DNA of 32,298 nt from Brumimicrobium sp041655765 (GCA_041655765.1 JBBAEU010000024.1:1-32298), one strand, 5' to 3'. Positions 6,991 through 16,516 are shown, numbered from the stretch's first letter. The notes: generated from the sequence alone by a model not told the origin. Translations and numbers: made by a program.

Positions 6991-8943
6991 ATGAAAATGA
7001 AATTTCTAGTATCAATTTTAATTATTGTTATTGGATTTGTAACTTTTGCCCAAAAAGATGATCCAATTGTGATGAAAGTAGATAATCAACCAGTCAAAAA
7101 AAGTGAGTTTTTAAGGGTTTATATGAAAAACAACAACAATCCTCAATACGATAAAGCAAGTCTTGATGAATATGTAAATCTTTATAAAAACTTCCGACTA
7201 AAAGTAAAAGCAGCAGAAGATTTAAAATATGATACTATTCCTGGTCTTGTTAGAGAGTTAAGAGGATACAAACAACAATTGGCTAAACCTTATTTGGTGG
7301 ACAAGGAAAAGACAGAAGAACTTGAAAAAGAAGCCTATGATAGGCTTTCGAAAGAGGTAAGGGCTTCTCATATTTTATTAAAAGTTGATAAAGAAGCAAC
7401 ACCACAAGATACTTTAGCAATCTATAAAAAAGCGATTGCAATCAAGAAAAGAATCGAAAGTGGAGAAGATTTTGAAACCGTTGCAGTAGAAACATCGGAA
7501 GACCCTTCAGTAACTAGTAACAAAGGTGATCTGGGGTATTTTACTGCTTTTCAAATGGTTTATCCTTTTGAATCGATAGCTTACAATACACCTGTTGGAA
7601 AAGTTTCTGCCCCTGTCAGAACAAGTTATGGTTATCACATTGTAAAAGTACAAGATATCCGACCAGCAAGAGGAAAAATCACAACAGCTCACATCATGAT
7701 TGTACCCGGTGTCAACGACAAAGAAAAAAAGGATTTCTCTCAAGCTAAAAAGAAAATAGATGAAATTTATGAAAAACTTCTAAATGGAGAAAATTTTGAG
7801 GATTTAGTGAGATTGTACAGTGATGATATGAATTCAAAACAAAATAATGGCCAACTTCCTCCCTTTGGAACTGGAGCAAACCAAAGAATGGTGCCTGAGT
7901 TCGAAGAAGCTGCTTTTAAACTTAAAAATGATGGAGATTTCTCTGAACCTGTGGAAACAGCTTACGGATACCACATCATTAAAAGATTGAGCTACGAGCC
8001 TTTTGGAACGTTTGAAGAGTTAAAACCTATGATTCAACAAAAAATAAAACAAGGCGATCGTTCAACACAATCCACAAAGTCGTTTATTAATAAATTGAAA
8101 GATGAAAATAAGTTTAACGATAAGAATGAAAAATCATTAAAATGGTTCTACGAAAACATTGACTCTACATTCTTTGACAGCGATTGGAATAAACCGAAAG
8201 TGCCAAAGAAAGTGATGTTTAAATATAATAAACAAAAATTCTATGCCCCAGAATTTATGGACTTCTTAATCAAAAGAAAAAGTCCAGTCAAATCGAATGT
8301 TCGTGAAATGATTCATAAAAGCTATCACGATTGGCTAGAAAATAAAATCATAGAAGATGAGAAGTCACAGTTAGAAACAAAATATCCTGATTACAAAGCT
8401 TTGGTTCAAGAATATCACGATGGTATTCTATTGTATGAGATTATGAAAGATAAAGTTTGGGATAAAGCAGTTAGAGATACTGTTGGTTTACAAAAATATT
8501 TTTCAGAAAATATTGATAATTATCAATGGCCAGATAGAATCCAAGGAATTATCTTCTCTTCCCCAATTAAAGAGAAAGTGATAGAAGCAGGTATTTTAGC
8601 AAATGTAGATACCTTAGAGCTTCATGATATCATGAAAGTTGTCAATGCTGATTCAGAATTAAACTTGAATGCCCAAAAAGGTAAATTTATTCAATCTGAT
8701 AGAGACGAACTAAAAGGTCGTACTTTTTACAAAGGAAATAATGAAGTTTTTGAGTTTGATGGCAAATTTTATATGGTAAGAGTTGAGGAGTTCTTACCTG
8801 CAGGACCAAAAGAACTGAATGAAACAAGAGGCGCAGTAATCCAAAACTATCAAGATTATTTGGAGAAAAATTGGTTGAAAGAACTGAATGAAAAGTATTC
8901 TGTAGAAATTAATAAAGAAGTTTTATACAGTATCGGTGATTGA
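6991..8943 (+). CDS. Periplasmic peptidylprolyl isomerase with two parvulin domains
   Basis: A 650-residue exported foldase. Residues 1-21 form a signal peptide ending FVTFAQ. A SurA-N-like helical region follows, including FRLKVKAAEDLKYD. Two parvulin (PpiC/rotamase) domains are clear: about 122-222 (VRASHILLK to SYGYHIVKV) and 230-334 (TTAHIMIVP to AYGYHIIKR). The C-terminal 300 residues are charged and not assignable. Such proteins help outer-membrane and secreted proteins fold in the periplasm. It heads a cluster with two further chaperone-like genes; the next CDS overlaps its end by 8 bases. Confidence 0.9.
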   Translation: MKMKFLVSILIIVIGFVTFAQKDDPIVMKVDNQPVKKSEFLRVYMKNNNNPQYDKASLDEYVNLYKNFRLKVKAAEDLKYDTIPGLVRELRGYKQQLAKPYLVDKEKTEELEKEAYDRLSKEVRASHILLKVDKEATPQDTLAIYKKAIAIKKRIESGEDFETVAVETSEDPSVTSNKGDLGYFTAFQMVYPFESIAYNTPVGKVSAPVRTSYGYHIVKVQDIRPARGKITTAHIMIVPGVNDKEKKDFSQAKKKIDEIYEKLLNGENFEDLVRLYSDDMNSKQNNGQLPPFGTGANQRMVPEFEEAAFKLKNDGDFSEPVETAYGYHIIKRLSYEPFGTFEELKPMIQQKIKQGDRSTQSTKSFINKLKDENKFNDKNEKSLKWFYENIDSTFFDSDWNKPKVPKKVMFKYNKQKFYAPEFMDFLIKRKSPVKSNVREMIHKSYHDWLENKIIEDEKSQLETKYPDYKALVQEYHDGILLYEIMKDKVWDKAVRDTVGLQKYFSENIDNYQWPDRIQGIIFSSPIKEKVIEAGILANVDTLELHDIMKVVNADSELNLNAQKGKFIQSDRDELKGRTFYKGNNEVFEFDGKFYMVRVEEFLPAGPKELNETRGAVIQNYQDYLEKNWLKELNEKYSVEINKEVLYSIGD

Positions 8944-9790
8944 TGAATCTATATACAGGTTTTTAAAGGTTGTTCTATTGAGCAGCCTTTTTATATTTAT
9001 TTCCTCATGCGATTTAAATCATGATGAAAAAGTGTGTAAAGTGGGAAATGAAGTGCTGTACGAAGAAGATCTGAGTCTGATTCAAAATGTTTTTTATGCC
9101 AATTTAGATCCCACTCAGGCAAGGGAAATGGCTATCCAACATTGGATTCAGCAAAAGCAAATTGCATTGGAAATTCAAGATACTCAAGCAGGTACAAAAG
9201 AAATAAATGAAGTAATAGCAGCGCAAGACTTAGCTAGATTAAATTTATTTGAGTTAGAAAATAAATATATCAAAGCACATCTTGACTCGCTGATTCATGA
9301 AGACGAAATACAAGCGTTTTACATGAAACATAGGGATGATTACCGAACTCAGACGTATATCGTACGTGCTTTGTATATTCAAATTCCAGATTCTGTGGCT
9401 CGTGAATTAAAAGTGGAGGATTATTATCTGTTAAAGAATGATAAAGATATAGAGGAAATCAAAAAAATTGGTAACCTTTATGCTACTAATTTTTATTATG
9501 AAGAGGATTCATGGATTTTTTTTGATGATTTAATTCGTGGTATCCAAATAAGCGATGAGGATAGAGAGAAGTTGATTAAAGACAAAAAAAGTATCATCAT
9601 TTATGGGGAAGAAACATATTTTATTAATATTTTAGACTACAAAGTAAAGTCGGTCAGTTCTCCCTTGGAAAGTGAAAAGGAAAAAATCAGAAACGATATT
9701 CTGAAGCAAAAAATTAGCCAGCTTAGAAATGATGCAAAAGATATAATATTAAAACAAATTGATGAAAAATTTCCTGTTACTTATTTTTAG
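8936..9790 (+). CDS. SurA-N-like lipoprotein lacking a parvulin domain
   Basis: A 284-residue predicted lipoprotein. The start chosen is GTG, overlapping the previous gene by 8 bases; it gives a hydrophobic segment at residues 9-23 and a lipobox-like FISSC with Cys25. Residues about 30-95 (CKVGNEVLYEEDL, then QHWIQQKQIALE) resemble the N-terminal chaperone region of SurA/PpiC proteins. The expected parvulin HIL and GYH motifs are absent. The remainder is highly charged and probably helical. Its place between two double-parvulin foldases suggests a chaperone or scaffold for them. The function is inferred from context and fold resemblance only. Confidence 0.7.
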   Translation: MIDESIYRFLKVVLLSSLFIFISSCDLNHDEKVCKVGNEVLYEEDLSLIQNVFYANLDPTQAREMAIQHWIQQKQIALEIQDTQAGTKEINEVIAAQDLARLNLFELENKYIKAHLDSLIHEDEIQAFYMKHRDDYRTQTYIVRALYIQIPDSVARELKVEDYYLLKNDKDIEEIKKIGNLYATNFYYEEDSWIFFDDLIRGIQISDEDREKLIKDKKSIIIYGEETYFINILDYKVKSVSSPLESEKEKIRNDILKQKISQLRNDAKDIILKQIDEKFPVTYF

Positions 9791-11132
9791 TGTTGGAGTG
9801 TTCTACTCAGGAACAACACAAATTATTACGAACGAAACTCATGGAAGTAGTAAGATTATAGATGCAGTTGTGGCACAAGTCGGAAACACACCCGTATTGT
9901 TGTCGGATATTGAAGGTCAAAAACTTCAATTAATGTCCGAAGGAGTAGAATTGCCCGATGATGCAGATTGTCGAATGATGGAGCAATTGTTATACCAAAA
10001 TTTACTATTAAATAGTGCAAAACTTGACAGTGTTGTAATTTCAGATGCGCATGTTAATGCCGAAATGGAAAACAGACTAAGGGTTTTGGAACATCAAATC
10101 GGTGGTCGAGAAAAGTTGGAGAAATTCTATGGAAAAACTTACACGCAAATTAAAGATGAATTTAGAGAAACAATCCGAGAGCGTCTGATGTCTCAAGAAA
10201 TGGAGCGTCAAATCACGATGGATGTTGAAATTACTCCTTCTGAGGTGAAAAAGTTTTTTGAATCCATTCCAAAAGATAGTGTTCCAAACATAAATGAAAG
10301 TATTTCAATCCAACAGATTGTAATTTTTCCAAAAGTAACTCAAGAAAGCAGGGATAAAGTAATTCAGCAACTTCAAAGATATCGTCAAGAAATCCTTGAT
10401 GGAGAACGAGACTTTAAAACGACTGCAATTTTAAATTCAGAAGACTTAGGAAGTGCAAGGAATGGTGGAGAAATGAATGCTTCTATTGGTATGATGGTAC
10501 GACCTTTTGAAGCGGCTGCTTTGGCTTTAAAACCTGGAGAATTGTCGGATGTCGTAGAAACAGAATATGGTTATCACCTTATCCAATTGGTGTCAAGAAC
10601 GGGGGACGACTATGTTGTTAGACATATCCTCTTAATTCCTGAAATTGGTAGTGATGAATTGCGCGAAACTGCTGCTCTGATGGACGAATGCTATGAAAGA
10701 TTAAGAAAAAATGAAATCACTTGGGAAGATGCTGTAAAAGAATATTCCGAAGATGAATATACAAGAAGAAATCAAGGTACATTAGCAAATCCATATACAG
10801 GTGAACAATATTGGGATATCGCTAATATCAATGAAATTGACCCTCAAATCTACGGAGTAATTGTAAATTTAGAACAAGGAGAGATATCTAGCCCTAGTCT
10901 TTTTACTGATATGCGTGAACGTAAAGAAGGAGTTAGAATTGTTAGGATTGCAGATCGTACAGTTCCTCATAAAGCAAACCTTACGGATGATTATAACTTT
11001 ATTCAAAGGGCCGCAACCGAAAAGAAAAAAGGTGAAGTAATACAAAAATGGGTAAATGAAAGAATAAAAAAAACCTATATTCGTATCGATGAGGATTATC
11101 AAAGTTGTGAGTATATTTACAATTGGAAATAA
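9762..11132 (+). CDS. SurA-like peptidylprolyl isomerase with two parvulin domains
   Basis: A 456-residue exported foldase. The ATG at 9762 is preferred to the TTG just before it because it gives a compact signal peptide (MKNFLLLIFSVGVFYSG). It overlaps the previous CDS by 29 bases. The SurA N domain is at residues about 30-165 (VVAQVGNTPVLLSDIE, MEQLLYQNLLL). Parvulin domains are at about 180-280 (ending EYGYHLIQL) and 284-400 (YVVRHILLIP). The architecture is that of E. coli SurA, which escorts outer-membrane proteins to the Bam complex. I leave the symbol blank because several SurA-like paralogues occur in Bacteroidetes. Confidence 0.9.
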   Translation: MKNFLLLIFSVGVFYSGTTQIITNETHGSSKIIDAVVAQVGNTPVLLSDIEGQKLQLMSEGVELPDDADCRMMEQLLYQNLLLNSAKLDSVVISDAHVNAEMENRLRVLEHQIGGREKLEKFYGKTYTQIKDEFRETIRERLMSQEMERQITMDVEITPSEVKKFFESIPKDSVPNINESISIQQIVIFPKVTQESRDKVIQQLQRYRQEILDGERDFKTTAILNSEDLGSARNGGEMNASIGMMVRPFEAAALALKPGELSDVVETEYGYHLIQLVSRTGDDYVVRHILLIPEIGSDELRETAALMDECYERLRKNEITWEDAVKEYSEDEYTRRNQGTLANPYTGEQYWDIANINEIDPQIYGVIVNLEQGEISSPSLFTDMRERKEGVRIVRIADRTVPHKANLTDDYNFIQRAATEKKKGEVIQKWVNERIKKTYIRIDEDYQSCEYIYNWK

Positions 11133-11152
11133 AAACTATAAAACTTATTGAA

Positions 11153-12106
11153 ATGTCAGACGTTCAAGAATTAAACCAACTTGTTGGAAAATATAAAGAG
11201 TTAAAAGAGGAAATTCATAAAATAATTGTAGGACAAGAAGATGTTGTTGACCAAGTACTTATTTCAATTTTCTCACGAGGACATTGTTTGTTGGTTGGTG
11301 TTCCAGGATTAGCAAAAACATTATTGGTTAATACAATTTCACAGGCGCTGGGTTTAAGTTTTAATCGTATTCAGTTTACTCCCGACTTGATGCCTTCAGA
11401 TATCATTGGTTCTGAAATTCTTGATGAAAATCGAACATTCAAATTCGTTAAAGGTCCTTTGTTTAATAACATTATTCTCGCCGATGAGATTAATAGAACA
11501 CCGCCTAAAACACAATCGGCTTTGTTAGAGGCAATGCAAGAAAAAAATGTTACAGCAGCTGGTAAAACTTATAACTTGCCAAGACCTTTCTTTGTGTTGG
11601 CTACACAAAATCCTATTGAACAAGAAGGGACTTATCCTCTTCCAGAGGCGCAATTAGACCGTTTTATGTTTAATGTTTGGGTCGATTACCCAACTTTTGA
11701 AGAAGAAATTGCAATTGTAAAAAGCACAACACAAGACAGTGATGTGGTTATTAATCAAATCATGAGTAGTGAAGAAATCGTTCGTTTACAGGCTTTGGTT
11801 AGAGAAATTCCAGTGGCTGATAACGTACTCCAATATGCTGTTCGTTTGGTTGGAAAAACACGTGTAAACGACCCTTCTGCGACAGAATTAACAAAAAAAT
11901 TCTTGTCGTGGGGAGCAGGGCCGCGTGCCTCACAATACCTAATTATTGGTGCAAAATGTAATGCTGTTCTAAATGGTAAATATGCTCCTGACATTGAAGA
12001 TGTTAAAGCCGTGGCAAAACCAATTCTTCGCCATCGTTTGGTGAGAAATTATAAAGCTGAAGCAGAAGGATATTCAATGGATCGCATCATTGAAGAGTTG
12101 TTGTAA
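11153..12106 (+). CDS. MoxR-family AAA+ ATPase
   Basis: A 317-residue AAA+ ATPase. I start at ATG 11153 (MSDVQELNQL), the usual family start, not at the upstream TTG inside the previous gene. Walker A is GVPGLAKT (residues 49-56), Walker B ILADEINR, followed by TQNPIEQEGTYPLPEAQLDRF, so all MoxR hallmarks are there. MoxR proteins act as chaperone-like ATPases, usually with VWA-domain and DUF58 partners. Here those partners are missing and the gene follows the SurA-like cluster by 20 bases. Co-transcription with the foldases is likely; the target protein cannot be told from the sequence. Confidence 0.92.
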   Translation: MSDVQELNQLVGKYKELKEEIHKIIVGQEDVVDQVLISIFSRGHCLLVGVPGLAKTLLVNTISQALGLSFNRIQFTPDLMPSDIIGSEILDENRTFKFVKGPLFNNIILADEINRTPPKTQSALLEAMQEKNVTAAGKTYNLPRPFFVLATQNPIEQEGTYPLPEAQLDRFMFNVWVDYPTFEEEIAIVKSTTQDSDVVINQIMSSEEIVRLQALVREIPVADNVLQYAVRLVGKTRVNDPSATELTKKFLSWGAGPRASQYLIIGAKCNAVLNGKYAPDIEDVKAVAKPILRHRLVRNYKAEAEGYSMDRIIEELL

Positions 12107-12228
12107 ACTTCCTAATCGTATTATACAATATTTTCTAATACTTTGAGTTATCTGTCTATAAATATTAATTAGAAACATTAGTCAATATAATTCTCTAATG
12201 AAATCTATCCGATATTGGTGATTATCAT

Positions 12229-12236
12229 TAATTTTG
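12229..12236 (+). promoter_or_regulatory. Candidate -7 box for the TonB-dependent receptor
   Basis: TAATTTTG fits TAnnTTTG. It overlaps the TTG at 12234, so translation from that TTG is unlikely, which supports the ATG at 12279. No -33 TTG at the right spacing is seen. Confidence 0.4.
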
Positions 12237-12278
12237 ACTGGTACTTATATTTATCAAAAGGAATCGCATATCGTAACT

Positions 12279-14939
12279 ATGGAAAAATATAAAATTATTC
12301 GTTGTATTTTCACAATGCTGATTTCTTTTTACTTTTCATCATTTGGATTTTCTCAAGAATTTGGTAATGTAACTGGAAAAATTGTCGATAAATCAAACCA
12401 AGGAATTCCAGATATTATCGTTCAACTACAATCCGACGAGCTTATTCGTACCAGAACTGACCTTGATGGATACTATAAACTAAAAGTGCCAATCGGAAAA
12501 CAGGTCATTATTATTAGATTTGATAATGAAGAACAACATCAAGAAATAGACGTTGAACCAGGTGATAATAAAATCAAAAAAGTAACCTTAAATATCCGAT
12601 ATTTTCAAGGTGTAGATGTATCTGCAACACAACGTAAGGAAAGTATAAATAGCTTGCCGATAATTGATGTACACCGCATTCCGGGTCCACAAAACAGTGT
12701 CGAACGTTATATTTCATTAACCACAGCGGCAACGTCTAATAATGAATTGACGAATAATTATAATGTTCGTGGTGGAAGCTACGATGAAAACCTTGTTTAC
12801 GTAAACGGATTTGAGATTTATCGCCCTTTCCTTACAAGAAGTGGTCAACAAGAGGGAATGAGTTTTATCAATCCAAACCTTGTGGGAGATATTGCTTTTA
12901 GTGCAGGTGGGTTTACCGCAAATTACGGCGATAGAATGAGTTCAGTCCTCGATATTACTTATCGTACACCAACCCGATTCAGGGGCTCTTTTGATGCGTC
13001 TTTGCTTGGAGTAGAAGCACACGTTGAAGGAAAAGCAACGGACAGATTTGATTATATGGTGGCGGGAAGATTTCAAGACATGGGATATGTCTTAAATGCT
13101 TTGCCTACAAAAGGTTCATATAAACCTCGTTTTTATGATGTTCAAGCATTAACAAATTTTAAAATCACCGAAAATTTAACATGGAGTGTGTTGGGACATT
13201 TCTCATCCAACGATTACCGTTTTGCTCCTCAAACTCAGGAAACAAAACTTGGAACGGTAAATCAACCAATTAGCTTTAAAGTTTATTTTGAAGGTCAAGA
13301 AGTAACACGCTTCCGAACAATCACAGGAGCTACATCTTTAAAATGGAAAAAGAATCGACGAACAGATATTGACTTCTACGCCAAAATCTTCAACACTGAT
13401 GAAAGAGAAACGTTTGATATTTTGGGTGAATATTTTATCAACGAATTAGAAACCGACCCTGCAAAAGAAGAATATGGTGATTCAATTGGAACTTTGGGTA
13501 TCGGCTCTTATCTTGATCACGCAAGAAATCGCTTGCAAGCAACAATTTATTCCTTGCGCCACGAAGGAAATCATCGTTTTTTATCACTCAATGAAGATGG
13601 ATTAAATTATATCGATAATGGTCAACTAAATTGGGGTTGGTCAGGACAATACGAAGATTTTTATGATATAATGAGCGAATGGGGAATGATTGATTCGGCT
13701 GGTTATAGTTTGCCCCAAACCAATCCGTATGAAGTTGAACTGCACAATGTTGTCAAAGCTGAAAATACTCTAAAATCGTGGCGAACAAGTGCATTCGTTT
13801 CGTATAGTAAAAGTAGCGATTATTTTATTGATAAATATCCTGTTGCTATTAAAGTGAAACATAAGGATTCGCTCGGAAATAAAATAAAATATATTCATTA
13901 TGATACAATAGAAAACTCACGTTCCCAATTGAATTTTAATATTGGCGTTAGAGGAGGATACACGGCTTTTAATAATGAATTTTATGGTACGCCAAGGGCG
14001 ATAATTAGCTATTTCCCTCGAAAATATTATATCAATAAAGAAGGTCAACTTAAAAAACGATTTATCCGTCTCCATGCTAGCACAGGGTTGTATTATCAAC
14101 CACCGTTTTATCGCGAAATGAGAGCGCGTGATGGTAAACTAAATTTGGATACAAAAAGTCAGAAATCTTTCCATTTTGTCCTTGGAACAGAGTATGCGTT
14201 CGAGATGTGGAAACGCGAGTCTCCTTTTAAATTTTCAGGGGAAATATTTTATAAATACATGTGGGACGTTAATCCTTACCACATTGATAACGTAAGAACA
14301 ATGTATTACGCAAGAAACAATGCGGTCGGCCATTCTTATGGAATTGATTTGCACTTGAATGGAGAATTTATTGAAGGAATGCAATCGTTTTTTAAAATCG
14401 GACTATTACGTAGCATAGAAGATTTAAAGGACGACGATTATTATACATATTTCAACTCTGACGGAAATAAGATTATACCGGGATATACATTTAATAATGT
14501 CGCGACAGATAGTGTTTTAAATTCTCCTGGATTTATACCTAAACCGACCGACCAATGGTTTACGTTTGCTACACTTTTTCAAGATAGGATGCCGAAAATT
14601 GAGGAGTTAACCGTTCAGTTAGGACTTCATTTTGGTACATCTTTGCCTTACGGACCTCCTGGAGAAACTCGCTACAAAGATACATTGCGACAAAAATCAT
14701 ATTTCCGAGTCGATATCGGATTTGGTTATGATTTTTTATACGGCAAACCCAAGGATAATCGTAAAAAATTCTGGAAAAAATTCGATGATATTCACCTAAG
14801 TTTTGAGGTTTTTAACCTTTTAGGATTTAAAAATGTTCTTTCCCAACAATGGGTAATGGATACAGAAGGTCGCTATATTGCTATTCCAAACTACTTAACC
14901 GCACGTAGATTTAATCTAAAACTATCGATTCGGTGGTAA
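12279..14939 (+). CDS. TonB-dependent outer-membrane receptor with CarboxypepD_reg-like domain
   Basis: An 886-residue outer-membrane transporter. ATG 12279 gives a signal peptide (residues about 1-25, ending FGFSQ). A CarboxypepD_reg-like beta domain follows (about 28-108: VTGKIVDKSNQGIPDIIVQL, DLDGYYKLKVP). The plug region (about 120-230) includes NYNVRGGSYDENLVYVNG and FSAGGFTANYGDRMSSVLDI. The rest is aromatic-rich barrel strands, closing on RFNLKLSIRW with the terminal aromatic typical of outer-membrane barrels. It probably imports a nutrient with energy from TonB-ExbBD. No SusD-like partner is next to it, so it is not a standard glycan PUL pair. The substrate cannot be inferred. Confidence 0.9.
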   Translation: MEKYKIIRCIFTMLISFYFSSFGFSQEFGNVTGKIVDKSNQGIPDIIVQLQSDELIRTRTDLDGYYKLKVPIGKQVIIIRFDNEEQHQEIDVEPGDNKIKKVTLNIRYFQGVDVSATQRKESINSLPIIDVHRIPGPQNSVERYISLTTAATSNNELTNNYNVRGGSYDENLVYVNGFEIYRPFLTRSGQQEGMSFINPNLVGDIAFSAGGFTANYGDRMSSVLDITYRTPTRFRGSFDASLLGVEAHVEGKATDRFDYMVAGRFQDMGYVLNALPTKGSYKPRFYDVQALTNFKITENLTWSVLGHFSSNDYRFAPQTQETKLGTVNQPISFKVYFEGQEVTRFRTITGATSLKWKKNRRTDIDFYAKIFNTDERETFDILGEYFINELETDPAKEEYGDSIGTLGIGSYLDHARNRLQATIYSLRHEGNHRFLSLNEDGLNYIDNGQLNWGWSGQYEDFYDIMSEWGMIDSAGYSLPQTNPYEVELHNVVKAENTLKSWRTSAFVSYSKSSDYFIDKYPVAIKVKHKDSLGNKIKYIHYDTIENSRSQLNFNIGVRGGYTAFNNEFYGTPRAIISYFPRKYYINKEGQLKKRFIRLHASTGLYYQPPFYREMRARDGKLNLDTKSQKSFHFVLGTEYAFEMWKRESPFKFSGEIFYKYMWDVNPYHIDNVRTMYYARNNAVGHSYGIDLHLNGEFIEGMQSFFKIGLLRSIEDLKDDDYYTYFNSDGNKIIPGYTFNNVATDSVLNSPGFIPKPTDQWFTFATLFQDRMPKIEELTVQLGLHFGTSLPYGPPGETRYKDTLRQKSYFRVDIGFGYDFLYGKPKDNRKKFWKKFDDIHLSFEVFNLLGFKNVLSQQWVMDTEGRYIAIPNYLTARRFNLKLSIRW

Positions 14940-14971
14940 CCTTCATTAACAGTCAATAAGAAGGGGTTTGT

Positions 14972-15376
14972 CTAAAAAATAAATTCAATATTTGCTATTA
15001 AGTCTGTAGAAACGCTTTTTGCTACTGGACAGGCTCTTGCAGCCGCTTCAACTTTTTTTTGATCTTCTTTATTCCAATCATTTCCAGTTAAATCAAGTGT
15101 AATATTAAGCTGAGAAATTCTTCTTGGATTCGAACCCATAATTTTTTCCATCTCTCCTTCGCAGTGAGTAAACGACAAATTATGATTATTACAGTAAATT
15201 CCAATAATTGTAATCATGCAATTCATATAGGCAGTGGCCATCAAGTCTGTAGGAGAAAAACGAGTGCCTTTTCCTTGATTATCCAATGGTGCATCTGTCT
15301 CAATAATCGTTCCCGATTTGATATGTGTCGAGGAAATTCTTAAATCTCCAAGATATATAGACTTTGCTGTTTTCAT
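14972..15376 (-). CDS. OsmC family protein
   Basis: A 134-residue OsmC/Ohr-type protein. The two conserved cysteines of the family are present: Cys53 in the helix TAYMNCMITIIG and Cys116 in ARACPVAKS. The segment GKGTRFSPTDLMATAY is typical. In characterised members these cysteines reduce organic hydroperoxides, with the protein acting as a dimer. The sequence looks closest to the YhfA-like/general OsmC group, not to Ohr proper, so the substrate is uncertain. It converges on the TonB receptor gene with 32 bases between and diverges from lipA. Confidence 0.88.
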   Translation of the reverse strand: MKTAKSIYLGDLRISSTHIKSGTIIETDAPLDNQGKGTRFSPTDLMATAYMNCMITIIGIYCNNHNLSFTHCEGEMEKIMGSNPRRISQLNITLDLTGNDWNKEDQKKVEAAARACPVAKSVSTDLIANIEFIF

Positions 15377-15415
15377 TCTCTTTAATTTTAGTTAACTTTG
15401 TATTTGTAATATTAG

Positions 15416-15446
15416 CAAAAGTACATTTCCTTTCATAGAATAACAA
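15416..15446 (-). promoter_or_regulatory. osmC-like gene promoter
   Basis: On the minus strand, TTG (15446-15444), 20 bases, then TACTTTTG (15423-15416), a good Bacteroidetes -33/-7 pair. The ATG at 15376 is about 40 bases downstream. It lies in the shared intergenic region with lipA. Confidence 0.65.
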
Positions 15447-15478
15447 TGAAATTCTTTTAAAGGTTAATATATAAAACA

Positions 15479-16393
15479 ATGGCAGAAGTCAAAAATGAAA
15501 AGCTTGTAAGAGCAAAAAAACCAAAATGGTTGCGTGTTAAGTTACCTACTGGCGATACTTTTAAAAAGGTTCGTAAAATTGTAGATGATAACGGATTACA
15601 TACAATTTGTGAGAGTGGAAGTTGTCCAAATATGGGAGAGTGTTGGGGTGCAGGAACGGCAACGTTTATGATTTTAGGAAATATCTGTACCCGTTCATGT
15701 GGCTTTTGTGCCGTGCAGACAGGTAAACCAGATGCCGTTGATATTTATGAGCCAGGAAAGGTAGCGCGTTCAATTCGACTAATGGAGATCAAACACGCTG
15801 TAATCACTTCTGTTGATAGAGATGATTTAAAAGATGGAGGCGCAAACATCTGGGCACAAACGATAAAAGCAATCCGTGCTCAGTCTCCTACAACAACTTT
15901 AGAAACATTACTTCCAGATTTTGCTGGGAAATGGGAAAATTTACAAATTGTGCTTGACGTAGCACCAGAAATTGTTTCACACAATCTTGAAACAGTGAGA
16001 AGATTGACAAAGCAAGTCAGAATCCAAGCAAAATACGACCGTTCTTTGGAAGCTTTATTTAGGATAAAAAAGGCAGGAATGAGAACAAAATCAGGTATTA
16101 TGCTTGGTTTAGGAGAAACACACGATGAGGTATTAGAAACATTAGAAGATTTGCGTTCGGTAGGAGTAGATATTGTAACATTAGGTCAATATTTACAACC
16201 AACTGTTCGTCATTTGCCAGTTGCTGAATTTGTAACTCCAGAAAGATTCGATTTATATCGAGAAATAGGGTTGCAAATGGGCTTCAAATTTGTTGAGTCA
16301 GGACCTTTGGTTCGTTCTTCTTATCACGCTGAACGCCATCTTTTTGACATGAATGAATTGGATAAAGATGAATATGAATTGAAGAAGTATTAA
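15479..16393 (+). CDS. lipA: Lipoyl synthase
   Basis: A 304-residue radical SAM enzyme that inserts two sulfurs into octanoyl groups on lipoate-dependent enzymes. The auxiliary cluster ligands CxxxxCxxxxxC are Cys44, Cys49 and Cys55 (CESGSCPNMGEC). The radical SAM cluster CxxxCxxC is Cys70, Cys74 and Cys77 (CTRSCGFC). The C-terminal RSSYHAE supplies the serine that ligates the auxiliary cluster. The length is normal. The ATG at 15479 is the only sensible start. A TAACTTTG on the plus strand at 15393-15400 could be its -7 box, giving a leader of about 70 nt. lipB is not adjacent. Confidence 0.97.
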   Translation: MAEVKNEKLVRAKKPKWLRVKLPTGDTFKKVRKIVDDNGLHTICESGSCPNMGECWGAGTATFMILGNICTRSCGFCAVQTGKPDAVDIYEPGKVARSIRLMEIKHAVITSVDRDDLKDGGANIWAQTIKAIRAQSPTTTLETLLPDFAGKWENLQIVLDVAPEIVSHNLETVRRLTKQVRIQAKYDRSLEALFRIKKAGMRTKSGIMLGLGETHDEVLETLEDLRSVGVDIVTLGQYLQPTVRHLPVAEFVTPERFDLYREIGLQMGFKFVESGPLVRSSYHAERHLFDMNELDKDEYELKKY

Positions 16394-16516
16394 GAATACA
16401 ATAAAAGATAAAGTTTAATAGGAGAGAGGAGTGTTAGAAAAACTAATCTTCTTTTATTTAGTAATTTGATTTCAATTAAACATCACAGTTCAGGTTAGTA
16501 GGTTTAATTCATCTCT

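Noticed and set aside
12234..12278. TTG start giving 15 extra residues on the TonB-dependent receptor
   Set aside because: It overlaps a TAATTTTG -7 box and would bury the signal peptide.
14940..14964. CCTTC/GAAGG hairpin between the TonB receptor and the osmC-like gene
   Set aside because: Only five base pairs and no T run; too weak to call a terminator.
16400..16458. AATAAAAGA/TCTTTTATT inverted repeat between lipA and frr
   Set aside because: AT-rich, with a loop of about 41 nt; cannot be distinguished from chance in this composition.
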